Assembly: GCA_905250075.1 (NCBI GenBank)
Contig: CAJNOP010000012.1
Location: 2,700,529 to 2,764,528, forward strand
Reading direction: 5' to 3'
Length of the DNA stretch: 64,000 nt
From: Rotaria sp. Silwood1
Taxonomy: Eukaryota > Rotifera > Eurotatoria > Philodinida > Philodinidae
The translations under genes and the position numbers were made by a program. Positions 34,669-47,857 of the stretch are shown one piece after another; the stretch's first letter is position 1, and every line of letters begins with the position of its first letter. The notes under the pieces were generated by a model. That model searched no databases, was not told the origin of the DNA, and saw only the letters and a program-made list of their open reading frames with translations.

Positions 34669-35250
34669 TGAAAGAAATTTAAATGAACTTTGATGAAAAT
34701 GTTGCTAAATATATATGTATATATACCCTTTTTGTTTTGTCACTTATATCCCGAAGGCAAGTCGAACAATGTAAAAAAAAAATGAAATAACTGTCGTGAA
34801 TTGATTCATTGTCGAATGTTTTTATATGAGGAAAAAAAACCGTTACGTCAACTATATGAATTTTTTTTTTGTATATTTGTGTTGACAATAACAACAAACA
34901 CTTCATCTATGTTCACCTCTTCTTACATTCCTGTTGTCATCAATTTTTATATTGTCTTGGAAGTCATTTTTGTTCCAGTGTCAATATTATCCTTCTGACA
35001 TATTGAAATGAAGAGAAAAAAAAAAGAAAAAGATTTCTCATCTGTTCTCATTTCTTCTTTTTTTACTCTTCTACTTTCTTTTTCTTTTTCTTTTTTTGAT
35101 AAGTTACTGTTTTTTTTCTAAGTCATTAGTAACAAGTAATTATAAATAATGTAATACTTTAAGATTGTTTAATCAGCCACTTAAGTCAAATAATCGATAA
35201 AAGCTTCTTTTTTTTTTGTTTTATTCAATTTAAAAGAAGAAGATGATTTT
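34669..35250. other. Intergenic between the CFAP57 stop and the Ser-rich gene
   Basis: AT-rich sequence with T/C-rich stretches. It holds the CFAP57 3' end and the promoter of the Ser-rich gene; no coding region accepted. Confidence 0.45.
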
Positions 35251-38200
35251 TCAAACAAGTTTAAGAATAGAAATGTTCGCTGTATCATCATTAACATTTG
35301 TATTTGTTGATAATGGACTATAACCAGCTTGAACTCGTGAAAGATGTTGTCGAAGATGAAGAATTTCTTGTTGATTTTTTTGCACTTCTTTAATAAGTTC
35401 ACTATCACGATGACGAACAACATAGTTACCTATCATTGAAGAAAAAAGTAATGTTTTTTCTTCTTTAATCTAATAATAAAAAATAAATATTGAAACCTGC
35501 ATCAGCATTGAGTGTTTGTACAAGAGCATCAATGCTATGTACACTTCGTTCACCAAAGGTTTTTTTTGCAACTTCATAATCTTGTATTCTACCTCGAACA
35601 ACTTTTAATTCTTGACGTAAATTATTCAATTCTTGAAGTAAAAGTGCATTTTCCTAAGGAAAAAAAAACAAAATTATTTTAAGCAAAATAATCTTTTCTA
35701 TTCGTTTTTTTTTAATTTTTATCTTACATTCATAATTCTCATTCGATTTGCTTTTGTTGCATGTAAATCACTATTTAATTTTCTTTTTAAATCTGATGTT
35801 GTTCGTTCAAGAAATAATCGTTGACGATCTTGTGCTTGTATTTCTTCAGATACAGCACCACTTATATCAGCTGTTGTATATATACTCTTTACCTAATTGA
35901 AATATTGTTTTTATTCATAGAAAACCAATAGATACACGAACGATGCACACGGTACAAAAGATGAAGGTTTGTACATAAACCGAATTCTATCCATCTCAAC
36001 ACACACAGGCGCACACTTATCTTTGCACCATCATTCTTATATTTCACTGCTACACAACACTCTTCAAATCGCCTTGCACATCTTTCGGGATTCTAAAATA
36101 ACTATAAAACTTACATTATCATTTTGCACATGTTTTTCATATAAATGAGCAACAGCATTTTTAACACTTTTTGGATCACTAACATCAGCAAAATGTGCCA
36201 ATATATCATTTTTTATACGTCGCAATGCATTATCATATTCTTTTCTCTATAGAGAAAAAAATCTTTTTTTTTTTTTGTTTATTATTATTTTTACTTTTTG
36301 ATGTTCATATTCAACTTGTGTATTAACAGCATGTAATGTTCGTTTTTGTTCAACATTATGAAAACGATTTCGACTTAATTCCGTCTCTTTTTTTTCTCGT
36401 TCACTAGCCATCTTAAGATGAATATATTATTATTAATCTTTTGTTTGTAGAATATATATACAAATGATTATACAGCTAAAAAGAAATAACACCAAAACAA
36501 CAATAAATGAAACGTAAAACTGCTTTATTTTTTTTGTTTTATAAAATTCAGTTTTCGTTCATTTGTGAGAGACAAATGAATTTAACAATATAAATTAATT
36601 GAATATATTTATATTGTAAATTCGTTTTATTCACACAAATTAGAAAATATAATTTACCTCAAGTAATTGATTTCGCATACGTTCAATTTCTTGTTCACGT
36701 GGTTGTATTAAACGTGTTAATTCTTCTATTTTATAATTAAGTACATATTGAAATTTTTCAAGTTCTTGATTTTTTAATTCAAGATCACTAATACGATCAA
36801 GCTAAATTAAAAATTTATATATAAAAATATTAATTAATCAAAATATAATTAACTATTTACTTTTTCATTAATTGTTTGTTTTCGTTCATTTATTTCATTT
36901 TTTAATGAAGATATTTCTTCTGACATACCTTGAACACGAAGAACATTATCTTGAATACGTTTTTTAACTGTTTGAGCACTTGTTTCTTGTTCAGCTTGTT
37001 TAAGATTCAAAATATGAACCTTAATTTTAGAATAGATTATTAAAAAATATTGTTTAAATCATTTTTTCAATAAAAAGTCCTTCAGTTTCTGTACATAACA
37101 AGACAAATTCTATTTATTCAAGTTTACATTCAAAAAGCTTCAGAATTATAGACAGAAACCATATGAACACCGAATTCATATAGTTTCATTCACTTTGTCA
37201 AATGGTAATGTAGTAGTCTATTTAATTCTACGTATATTGCTAAGTAATCTATCATGCAATTTGACATTTTTTTGTGGAATATATGTCTATAAATTCTTTT
37301 TTTTTATAATGATGTGATGGTGCTGACAAACAAACATCAATTTCTTTTTTTAGGCTCAGACATCGAAAATATTATGATGAAATATTAACAAACATTATTT
37401 TGATTCTTAATAACATAAAAACTGATGTTCGTACTAGAATCAAGGACAGATTGATGCAACCTTAAAAACTCGACAACAAAACCAGTTAGCCACTTGCAGT
37501 TTTTAGAAGTCCAAACAGGACAACTTCGAACGTCTTTTAATCTAATAATTAATTTACAACTTTTTATCTTCTCAAAAAATGCATGAAAATGAAGTTTCGT
37601 CTTCATATAGTTTTGGTTATGACGCATGCTTCTGATAAAGATACCCCATATTAGTTCAAGTAGCGTTACAGCTAGGAATGTTTTGCGAAGATAATGAGTT
37701 TAAAAATAATTTTATCTTAAAAAATATCTGACCAAAAAATGTTCGCAGTTCTTCTCTTTGAATTACTAAAAACCTCAAGTCGCTAACCGTTGTCGAACCA
37801 TTTAGATTATACCCAGTCGTCTTTAATTGTAGCGCGACATTAGACTTAGTATGAAATCTATTTAGGACATTTTAAAAGTAGTAGCGAAAGTACTTTAACT
37901 CCTTGAAAAAAGCTTAAAGAAACTTTCTCTCTATATAGTTTGATAGTAAAACAATCCTGTTTTTGCAAGATATCGTTTATCTTTGGCCTGCCATGTTTAT
38001 TTTTTCTTAATATTCTCCTTGTTCTAATGTCTAGCCATCTATATATATATGCGGGTGTAGAAAAACTGGTGACGATGGTACAAAAAAAAACACAAAAACA
38101 CACTCAACAAGTTTTGATTCCATTAAATTTGCGAAATAGACGTCCTGATTTATTTTCCATCAACAATGTTCGTTGAATCCATTTACCAAACGTTTCTTTC

Positions 38201-41200
38201 AAATGCCCTCAGGTTAGTGAGAATGGGGTGAACCAATTGGAAGAATTCTGTTAAAATCAACCGAATTTGGTAGCGGGATCAAGGTCTTTCTGGAGAATCA
38301 GTGAGCAAAAAAAGACAAAAACTCTGCTGAGAAAAATATAAATTTCTCAATATGGAAAGGTCATTCCTGTCATGCTCTAACTAATTTATAGCATGATGCG
38401 ACGATTTGGAAATCATTTTGATTGATATGTTTTTGTTGGATTAAGTCGAATAACTAACAAATATATGATGCTGTATCCGAATATGCATAGACGGCTAGAC
38501 ATTAGAACAAAGAGAGTATCCAAACAAAAAAAACAATACACATCGAAGAGAAAAGATTTTTATAAGGCATTAAAATCTCTCCGACACTATTTTTGATATG
38601 TTCTAAGAAGATTTTTTGATTGAAATAGGTAATAAACAAGAAATTATTTTCTATAAAATCTAAACCAAATAGATAAATTATAATAAATGAAATTTACTTG
38701 ATATTCATGTGTTTCTTTGAATTCCTTTTGTAATTTTGCATTAGTTTCGATCTAAAATAAAAATAAATTAAATTAAAACATATAAATAAATTATTTATAC
38801 TTACAAGACGTCTTCTTTCATTTTCAAATTCAAGTTTAATTTTTAATTGTTCATCATCAACATCAGCTTCAAGATTTTTCTTTTCAATTTCATTTGAATC
38901 AATTGCTAGACGACTTTTTTTACGTAACTAAATGAATAAAATAAATTTTCTTTTTAAGAAATCCATAAAATAAAACAATAAATTTCAAATTTCAAATTTT
39001 AACTTACAGCTACTAATTCATTTTCTGTTTCACGAATTTTTCCAGTAAAATATTCAGCTATATCACGTATTTCATTTTCACTTGCTTCCATTGTTGCTTT
39101 AAGACGAGATTCATTATCTTCCATGATTTTTTGTGCTAAACGAATTAAATCTCCTTCTTTTTGTAATTCACGACCAATATTTTCTCTATCTTCTTCTTCT
39201 GAAAATGATATAAAAATAAAAATAAAAATATTCTGTTATTAAAATATCTTTTTGTTTTCTTCATACCAATACGTTGTCGTTCATTTTCAAATTTTTCTTT
39301 TAGATCAGCATATTTTGCTTCAAAATCTCTTTGTTCTTTTTCTTTTTCAATTAATTGACGTTCTATTATATTTTCATGATGTTGTCGTTCATTTAAAGAC
39401 ATATCTGTACGACGTTGTAAATCAGCTACATATGTTGTTTCGATTTGGTGTAAACGATATTCTTGATTACGTTTAAGTTCTTGTTCTTCATTTTGAAGTG
39501 CTTCAATTGTCTGTGACTACAGAAAAAAAAAACATATTGATAATTATCTTCAAAAGATGATATCAATCAATTTTGCTTTAAGTTGATCTTACGAAAATAT
39601 AGAGCGAAGACTAGAAAATTACGTTTTTCCTATCAACAAATATGAGCGAAATAAAGAACATTCCTACAAAAACTTTTTCATAGAATCTATTAAGACACTG
39701 GCATCCGTGTTAACTGTAACGTTGAGGCATGATCTCTATCAAAATATGTTCTTTTTGTAGTGGTATGTTTTAGTGCTTCAGCGAACACTGATGCCAATGT
39801 ACACTAACTATACTATTTTTCTTTTTCTGGGGTTATAAATTGTTGGAAGAATCGTTTTTTTGAATTTTGTATTGAAACTTCACCATCGGAAGTTTTCACA
39901 CACATTTGCTTTTATGGAGACGTTCAGAATCTAAAGACTTTGTATCTTCCACATACGAACTTTTCAAAAAATAAACGTTTTTCGCAATGTAGTAAATAGT
40001 ATGAAGATATTTTGAAAAGTTCATACCTCGTAAATACGAAGTCTTCGTTTTCTGAAACTTGACCTACAAGCTATTGTATGTAAAACCTTCTAATCGATAT
40101 AGTTTCAAGACAAGACTCAACAACGTGATTCGTTCGAAAACCTGGTATAATAAAAGAATCTCTGATAAAAAGGCAATAAAAACTTACTAGCTCTTCTAAG
40201 TTTCAATCCGAACTCAAATTCTGCTAGAGTTTTCACTACAATACGATGTAGATAAAATTTTATCAAAATTCGAAGAGGACATCTGGGAAGGTTTTTGTCT
40301 CAAGTTAAAACAGTAGTTAACAAAGATTTATTCGTTTTATTCCTAATCAGACAAATCTATCCAAATGAAAATTATTCAGATTGTAGAATAGACAAATCTT
40401 ACATATTGTCAGCATGAAACTTACTAAATGAATAAATCTTGCTTTATTATGAAGTACAACTGGTGTCCAATCTTCACTTTTTGTTGATGATTTTACATGC
40501 GTTTCCCATAACATCAAAATACCATCTTCACAAGAACTAATAATAAGTGCTTCATGAAAAGCAACAACAATCTAAGACAAAAAAGAAACCATTAATGAAA
40601 ACCAATATGAAAAATACATCGAACCTGTGTAATTTTTGCTGAATGAGCTAAGTAATGAAATATGCTTGTTGATGCCTTTGTTAATGGAGTTTTGATAATA
40701 TAAATTGAACCACGCTGTGTACCACATATTAACGCTTCGTTACTTGGAAAAATTTGTAAACAACTTGGTTTATCATCTTGTGGTAGTTTAACTTCATGAT
40801 TTAACTTAAAACAAAAATAATAATTTAAACATTTTCATCAAATTATAACGAAATAATTATCTTACTTGTCCATAATTAAAAGCACGAATAAGACCATCAT
40901 CAGAAGCTAAATAAACAATTTTATCTTCTCGATCAGCAACAAAACCTCCATCAAGACGATAACTTGGCTTTAATTCAAAGATTTTCTTTTGATTTTGTAA
41001 ATTCCATGTAACAAAATAATTTGATGATTGTGAATAAAGTGCAAGATCATTTTTTGTCCATAATATTTGTCTTACCTACATAACAACAAAAAGAAAAAAT
41101 TTTATCATTGAAATAGAACAAAAAAAAACCAAGTTCCATACAGTTTGTCCATGATTAAATCGATGAATAACTTTAAGATAAACTGGGGAAATGATCTGAA

Positions 41201-43366
41201 TTATATTTGCATCAATTACGGCAAATAAATGACCACCATTACTAAAAACAAAAAATAACATATCATCTAAATAATTTTCAAAAGACTTTTTAATTAACCT
41301 AAATTTGACTTGATGTGCTGCATGAATAGGATATTCTTTAACAGTTGCAAATCCATCAATTAATACATTCATAAGAGCAACTTTTGAAGCAAATGCAACA
41401 ACAATTTGATGTCCACTTGGATGCATTGTTATAGCATAAACTGGTTCATTATATAATTTCATTTGTTCAATAGTATTTGTTTCATAATTCCAAAGACGAA
41501 TAGTATGATCATCACCTGATGAAATAAAAAAAGGTTTTTGTACAGCTATATCTAAACCACGTATTGATGATTGATGAAAAGCATTAAAAATTAATTCTAA
41601 TGGAAATGGTTCCTTTTATATATAACAAACAAATCAAAATCAAATTACAAATAAAATATAAATATAAATAAATTTACTATTGATTCAGCTGATTGATCTC
41701 TTGTCATATCAGATACAGAATAAATTTGCTGTTTACTTGTTAATACTAAAACATGTTCTTCTTTTGGACTAACAACAACTTTCCACATAGAATGATTATT
41801 ATTTAATGGTTGTTTATCGTTTGAATTTTGTGATTGAATTGAAGAACTAATTGTTGATGAACGAGCTGCACCTATCTCACTACTAGGTACAATATATTCA
41901 CGAGTTTTAGCAAAATCCCAACTATCAGCAATTTTTGAAAAAAGACATAATCGTTTTCCACCAATAAGACAAAAGAAACCTTTATTAACAATACTAATTG
42001 ATGTCACTTCTTCACCAGTAACACGTGATGTATCAAGATTTTCTTGTTGACTTGTATTAAATCCTGATCGGCCAATACTTTTACCCAACGATGAATTTGT
42101 TGATATAGTACGTGGAATTCTAAATTCAAAATCATTTAACAAAAACAAAACAAAGAATAATTAAACTATGAATTCATAATAAATTTTTTTCTTGTCATCT
42201 TTTATTCATCTCTTGTCCAATTTCATTATTATGACAGTGGTGTTCTTTTTCAAGGTTGATTTTATTTTTGCGTTCATGCACATCGGAATGATTACTCTTT
42301 TTTTTTTCTTTCTCGTTTATAATGATGAGAATAAAGTTTGTGAACTTTTCTTTAATGGCCTAGTAACAGCATGTTTTCTTCTATGATTGTGACGCGGCAC
42401 TTCTTGATGGAAACAGGTGGTGTGCGTCAGAAAGATGTTTTTAGTTAAAATAAATATCACTCTCATTTGAATATGTCATTTTTGATTGTCAAAAAAAAAG
42501 GAAGAGAAAAGGCTCTTTTCTTTTTTATTCTTACGTTGTTATTGGTCGGTCTCGATTTTCAATAACATCAATTTCTGTTTGAACATCACCATTGAATAAA
42601 ACACAAACATGTCCATTACTTGTTCCTGCTATAAAACGACTTGAATCATACCATGCTAGAAAAAAATGCATTGAAAAGAAATCAATTATATAGAATTTCG
42701 CAGGTTTTTTATTGTCTTACCATGTGATATAAAGTCATATTGATCAAGTTTTGCTGATGATGATTGAATTCGTAAGTTTCCATCAAGATGTCGAATAAAA
42801 CGACAATATCGTCTTCCAATTATTGATAATAAATTATTATCATTTGGATGAAATAACACTTGTGATAGGACAGTTACACCTTCAACTTGACTAAGTTTAA
42901 CTGATGCTGCAAGACGTGATTTTTGCCAAAGCCAAAGTGAAAGTGTATATTCACGATTTCCACATTCAAGTATAGCTAAATATTTAGCATCATGTGAAAA
43001 AGCCATTGACGTTATCGTCATCGGTCCATCACGTAATTCAAACATCCGTTTTCTTTTTCCAAGTGTAGTATGCAAATCATAAAAAGAAATGATAGTATTT
43101 TGTTTATCGGCATTCATACCACTAGCAACAACAGCAACAATAGCAGCATTCGAATGTACAATAATACAATCGATATGTTCTAATTCACTACATCGAAAAA
43201 TACGTTGACCCTTTGTTTCAACATTAGCAAGAATAAATTGATTTCCAGCTGGATAAATAACTGTATGTTCATCAGAAAAAAATAAACTTGAATCAAGTTG
43301 TGATCGAACACCAAAGATAGTTTGAATTTGAAGATGAACAGGTGAAGCTGCATTTAATGTTGTCAT
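35251..43366 (-). CDS. CFAP57: Cilia- and flagella-associated protein 57 (WD-repeat, coiled-coil)
   Basis: Nineteen exons join without a break to 1276 residues (human 1250): 42721-43366, 42535-42655, 41678-42119, 41299-41612, 41142-41241, 40866-41075, 40625-40804, 40425-40571, 39267-39516, 39008-39198, 38805-38927, 38698-38751, 36861-37019, 36658-36801, 36295-36411, 36115-36246, 35728-35892, 35497-35653, 35251-35429. The first 700 or so residues are WD repeats (IFGVRSQLDSSLFF, TIRLWNYETNT, MHPSGHQIVVAFASK, SNGGHLFAVIDANIIQI); the rest is coiled coil with the conserved LDYKIEELTRLIQPREQEI block near residue 1000. CFAP57 belongs to a ciliary inner-dynein-arm-associated regulatory complex. Two introns are over 0.9 kb and hold repeats. 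A TTTCAG acceptor-like site ends 11 bases before the ATG. Confidence 0.95.
37020..38697. mobile_element. Long CFAP57 intron with a family A foldback element (about 37855-38625)
   Basis: Left end ATCTATTTAGGAC, then TTAAAAGTAGTAGC near 37855; the right end near 38610 is the inverse type (GACACTATTTTTGATATGTTC). TTGTTCTAATGTCTAGCCAT near 38018 is mirrored by GGCTAGACATTAGAACAAAG near 38488. The outer 90 bases match the ends of the 1255-2085 element, including TTTGATAGTAAAAC against CAGATAGTAAAAAG. No coding region. Confidence 0.7.
39517..40424. repeat. Long CFAP57 intron with a foldback (about 39890-40105)
   Basis: ACATACGAACTTTTCAAAA near 39951 is mirrored by TTTTGAAAAGTTCATACCT near 40010. 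Similarity continues outward (AAAGACTTTGTATC against AATACGAAGTCTTCG, and GAAGTTTTCAC near 39890 against its inverse near 40085). Arms are about 90 bases and the loop about 35. Non-coding. Confidence 0.6.
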
Positions 43367-46300
43367 GATTTAGCGTTCTGAAACAAGAATAAAAGTGTTG
43401 GTATGATTGATAGTTTAAAATCGTCCATTTTGCTTGATGTTTACCATGACACAATAACTCATTGTTTGAATTTTAAAATGAAGTTTAACAAAGATGTCGT
43501 GAGTAGGCGTTTTTAAATTTTTTTTCTCTTAAATTGCACTATTGGAAACCTTATTCACGTCAGATTTCTAATCGTACTTTTTTCGAGTTAATATTCGTGA
43601 TATAACAATATATTGATATTAGAGTATACTTCACGTATGAGAGTTTCTTTTTCAATCTTTCATTATTTTTTACATATAATCAATGTCAAATGTTTTTTTT
43701 GCGTTATTTGAATTATCATGAGACATTGTGTGTTATAAATTCAATCGAGATTGTTTAAAGAGAGATTAACTTATATTATTTAGACCATCCCAACTTTGCT
43801 CGTTCGATAGACATCATTATATTTCTTTCGATGATCATAATCCTTCGTTTTTTTATCAATAGAAAAATCTTGGATTGAACAATATATTGTTTTTCTTTTT
43901 TTTATTTTAGTACCACTCACTAATTATAGATTCATATTCGATTTCAAAAGTCAAAGAACTATGATACCCCAAGGGTTATATTAAAAAAAATACCTTTTTT
44001 TTTTAATATGTGTGTTTGATGTCCTGTTCTACTTCTTCTTCCTTTTCTCATCCATTGAGCATATGTCAACCACGGTGAAAAGGTCACTTTCTTCTTCTTG
44101 TTCTACTCAAAACAATTTCGATTTTAGACAGCTTCCAAGTTCATATGAGCACATACTAAACTACCGTCATCATCCCCAGAGAGAAAGAGACAGAAAAGAA
44201 ATGGGCGGATACAAAAGAGAAAGAATAATAGAATAGAATAAAGAACGAACATTCTCGGTTCGTCGCGTTCTTCGGTCACATCTCAACACGTCGTTTTCTT
44301 TTTATACCTGTTTGGTGAAAATGAAAAAGTGAAAAACATAACGAGAAGAAAAAAGCCAACAATCAATCATCAAAAGACAAGAGAAAAAAGTCATTAGGAA
44401 ATGTGAACGACAATAAGATAATTATTCAACGGTAGAAACGCATGATAACACATATTCATAAATTCATATAACTATTCTTCAAACGTTGATCATATTTATT
44501 GATCGTATGTTTCTGGCTTTTAACGTCAAGGTGAGAGTTCTGCTTTTTTTCTTATTATTCTTTTCTTTTTTCTCTGATCTCAAGAGATTTTTTAATAGTG
44601 AGACCTATATATATATATATAGTTACTAGATCGTTCATTATATTGCTATAGAATATACTTTTTCTTCTCTATGGTTTATTATACGACAGAAAATCAGATA
44701 CGAGTAATTGAAAAAATAACTCAACTTAACATAAATTATATAAACGTAAGTTTTTTGACGTCGTGCAATTTTTTTTTTCATATCAACCTTGTTCGTCATT
44801 TATAACTACAGTTAACATTTCAATTAATCGTCTAGACTCAACGGCATAGAGTCAAACGAACATATAAATGCATCATATTATTAATATGCAGCAAATGGAC
44901 GAACATATAAAATGCTCTAAGGTTTCGTTACTTGAGGTTATATTTGTCGAACGTGTTAATGTTTATTCAAACTTAAAATGTTCGACAACAATGACATGTA
45001 ACAGTAAATTGTTGAAATAACCCATATTAACATTTACTAAGTGAAAGGCCATAATAAATATAAAACCAAAAGAAAAAAGAAGTTCATGGTCTTTAGAAGA
45101 TACCGTGAAAATCATATATTTATTTATTTACGTGTCTGTTATGCTAAGCAGTATATATAATATACTGGACAATTCTCACTATTCGATCAATTCCTTGTTT
45201 TTTTGCTCTCATTAGAATTTATTCCTTTGTGTGAATTTTCTAATCAATTATCGAATGTATATGAGAATGTGCAAGAGAGAGAAAGATGACGACATTTGTT
45301 ATCGTTTTTGTATATATTCCATATGCTTATTACACAAAAAAAAAATAGAAAGGAAACCATACATATATTCAGATATCTTAGTTTTAAGCATAAAATAATA
45401 ATGATGAACCAATGTATACGAGGTCATAGTAAGTAAAACGTATTATTATTCTTTGGTAAAGTTAAGTTTTATTTCAATTTAATTAAAGAGAAGAAGAAAA
45501 ACAGATATTTAAAAAAAGACCAATTTGATATTAATTTGATTTCATACAATGATAATAAATATCATCTGTAGCAAGGTTACGAATAAAATATCTAAGATTT
45601 TTTTATATCATAAAAAAACTGATAAGAAAATATGTTTGATATAAATCTCTAGTATATAGCAGTTAGTTTTTTATCGTAACAGCTTACAAAATAATAAATC
45701 ATGACTAATTAAAAGTGATGTTTGCTTCTAGCATCTGTCGATTTTTGCCGTCAACTGTCTCGATTACGACTTCTATTTCATTCATTTTCTCTTGAGAAGA
45801 AATGGCTGCTGCTGTATATAAATTCTGTAAGAAGAAAATTACAGCAGTGAACACAAGGCTGTGCATATTCGCATATGTATGATGTAATTGAATATCGATC
45901 AACCGCTTGTGTGTGTGTGTGTGTTTGCGAACAAGGGAAAAGAAAAGAAACCATTGCTGTTGAATGTATATGCTAGAGGGATTACTCTACGCCAAGCACG
46001 AAGAACATTCGATATCATCGACAAACATAAAAAGCAATTATCTTTTGTCTTCAGCTTTTTTCCTCTATGTTTGACACTTTTGAATCATTTATCTACGACA
46101 ACCATGAAATTTAAATAGACGAGTCATGTCCTCATTTTTTTTACAGTTAATTTTTCTTTTCTATCCCGTTTCTGTTAACATCAACATATACTAGTATACT
46201 TTATTAGTTAGTATAAAAAAAGAAAAGGAATCCGGATGTTCAAATTGTTGATTCAATCAAGCACATACATTCGTTTCCGTTATAGCCGATAGACATATAT

Positions 46301-47857
46301 ATTTGTATAAATGCACATTTAGTTTTTTTTTTCTTTTCCTCATTTATGTCTACTTGGCATTGAATAGTTTCGCTTTATACATGCTCATCATTTTTTGTGT
46401 TCTCTGTCTTTCAGAATATATATATATATAACCAGTGTAAAACTACTTCCTGTCACTTTTTTTCTATATCAAATGTAAATTGGTCCGTAATTATATCTTA
46501 GTTGTCATATTACGCAAACACAAGCAATTATAGTCAAGTGCACCAGACAACAATTAGGTTTTGCCTAGTAAAAGACTGTGAATGACATGAGTAGGAAAAA
46601 AGGGTTTTTTTTTTCGTGCTTTTTTCCCCTCTTACTCTCTCTTTCTTTCTGTCTGCTTATTGAACACCTCAAAATATATTACCTCTAGTTCTAAAAGCGT
46701 CATACACTTATTTTTTTTTTTTTCATTTATTAATAAAAATTCCATGTATAATGATTGATTCAATCATATATTAGAGAGTGACCTAGAAATAACAAAAAAA
46801 GAAATACAGAGAAGGAACAGATGCATGTATTCACCTCTCTGTCTAACCGACGAGAAGAGCAGGACATATCGATATGTATGAACGGACGTATAACGAAGAA
46901 AAAGAAAAAGAAAACGTCGAATACGGCTGTTAGTCTCTCATAACGTTCTACTCTTCATTCATTTACGCGTGTATGGGTGTGCGATATTGGTAAAATTGTA
47001 TATTAGACGAGAAAAAAAGAAGAGATTGAGCGGCGTTCGTCTGTCTACATCTCGGCAACAACGTACTAGTCATCAGACGAGGTAGGTCATTAATATATGA
47101 GAAGAAATACAGGGATTACATCATGATGGTGAGTGTAAACAAGAATATTAAACTCTAATGGTTACCATTACACACAACAGACATTGAGAATTAGAACAAG
47201 AAAGATAGAAAAGTAAGCTTCTGTAATGAATAAGGAAGGCATATTGCTTAGGTTTGATTAGAACAAAGATGAGAACAATAGTACATATAGATGATTACAG
47301 CATCACATGAGCACAACTGTCTTGATAGCTTACAAAAAAAACCATATAAGTAAATCAAACAACGAGAGAAAAGCGTACATGAGAGAATTTATAGAAGGTA
47401 TATACGTAGATTCTTGCTTTTGATTTAGTTTTGTTTATTTTTGTATCCATCAATCTCTCCATGTTTATACATATAAGAAAAGAATAAATGAAATTGTGTG
47501 GATAGACATGTATCAGCTTAGATCCTATTGTTATTACTTAGTCGGCTTCTGTCCTAAAAGGTTCGAATATCAGTCTCTTTGCTTTGATTCAAAGCAATGA
47601 TGTTGACCCAACATTCATTCATTGTTGTTCTTCTTTATTCATCCATATATTGAGCTTATGCTCATAAGTACTCCCTTTCTCCCTTTTTATTTATGCATAC
47701 TACCTTGCAATCAAGGCTTCTCCCTTTTTTTTTTCTCTTTCTCAAACATCTCGATAAAACGGATTGGAAAAGAAAAAAAAATCGAACGTTATCCCTAATC
47801 AAATATTATCTCTCAAAATACATTTAAACATTCATTTTAGACGAACATTTTGTAAAC
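43367..47857. promoter_or_regulatory. 4.5-kb divergent intergenic region, CFAP57 / RASSF
   Basis: No supported gene on either strand; short open frames have biased AT-driven composition. Contains (AT)n near 44608 and 46420, a (GT)n run near 45909 and many homopolymers. Must hold the promoters of CFAP57 (minus) and the RASSF-type gene (plus). Confidence 0.5.

Noticed and set aside
44012-44236. 74-residue plus-strand frame upstream of CFAP57
   Set aside because: Short, low complexity, no support from splice sites or neighbours.
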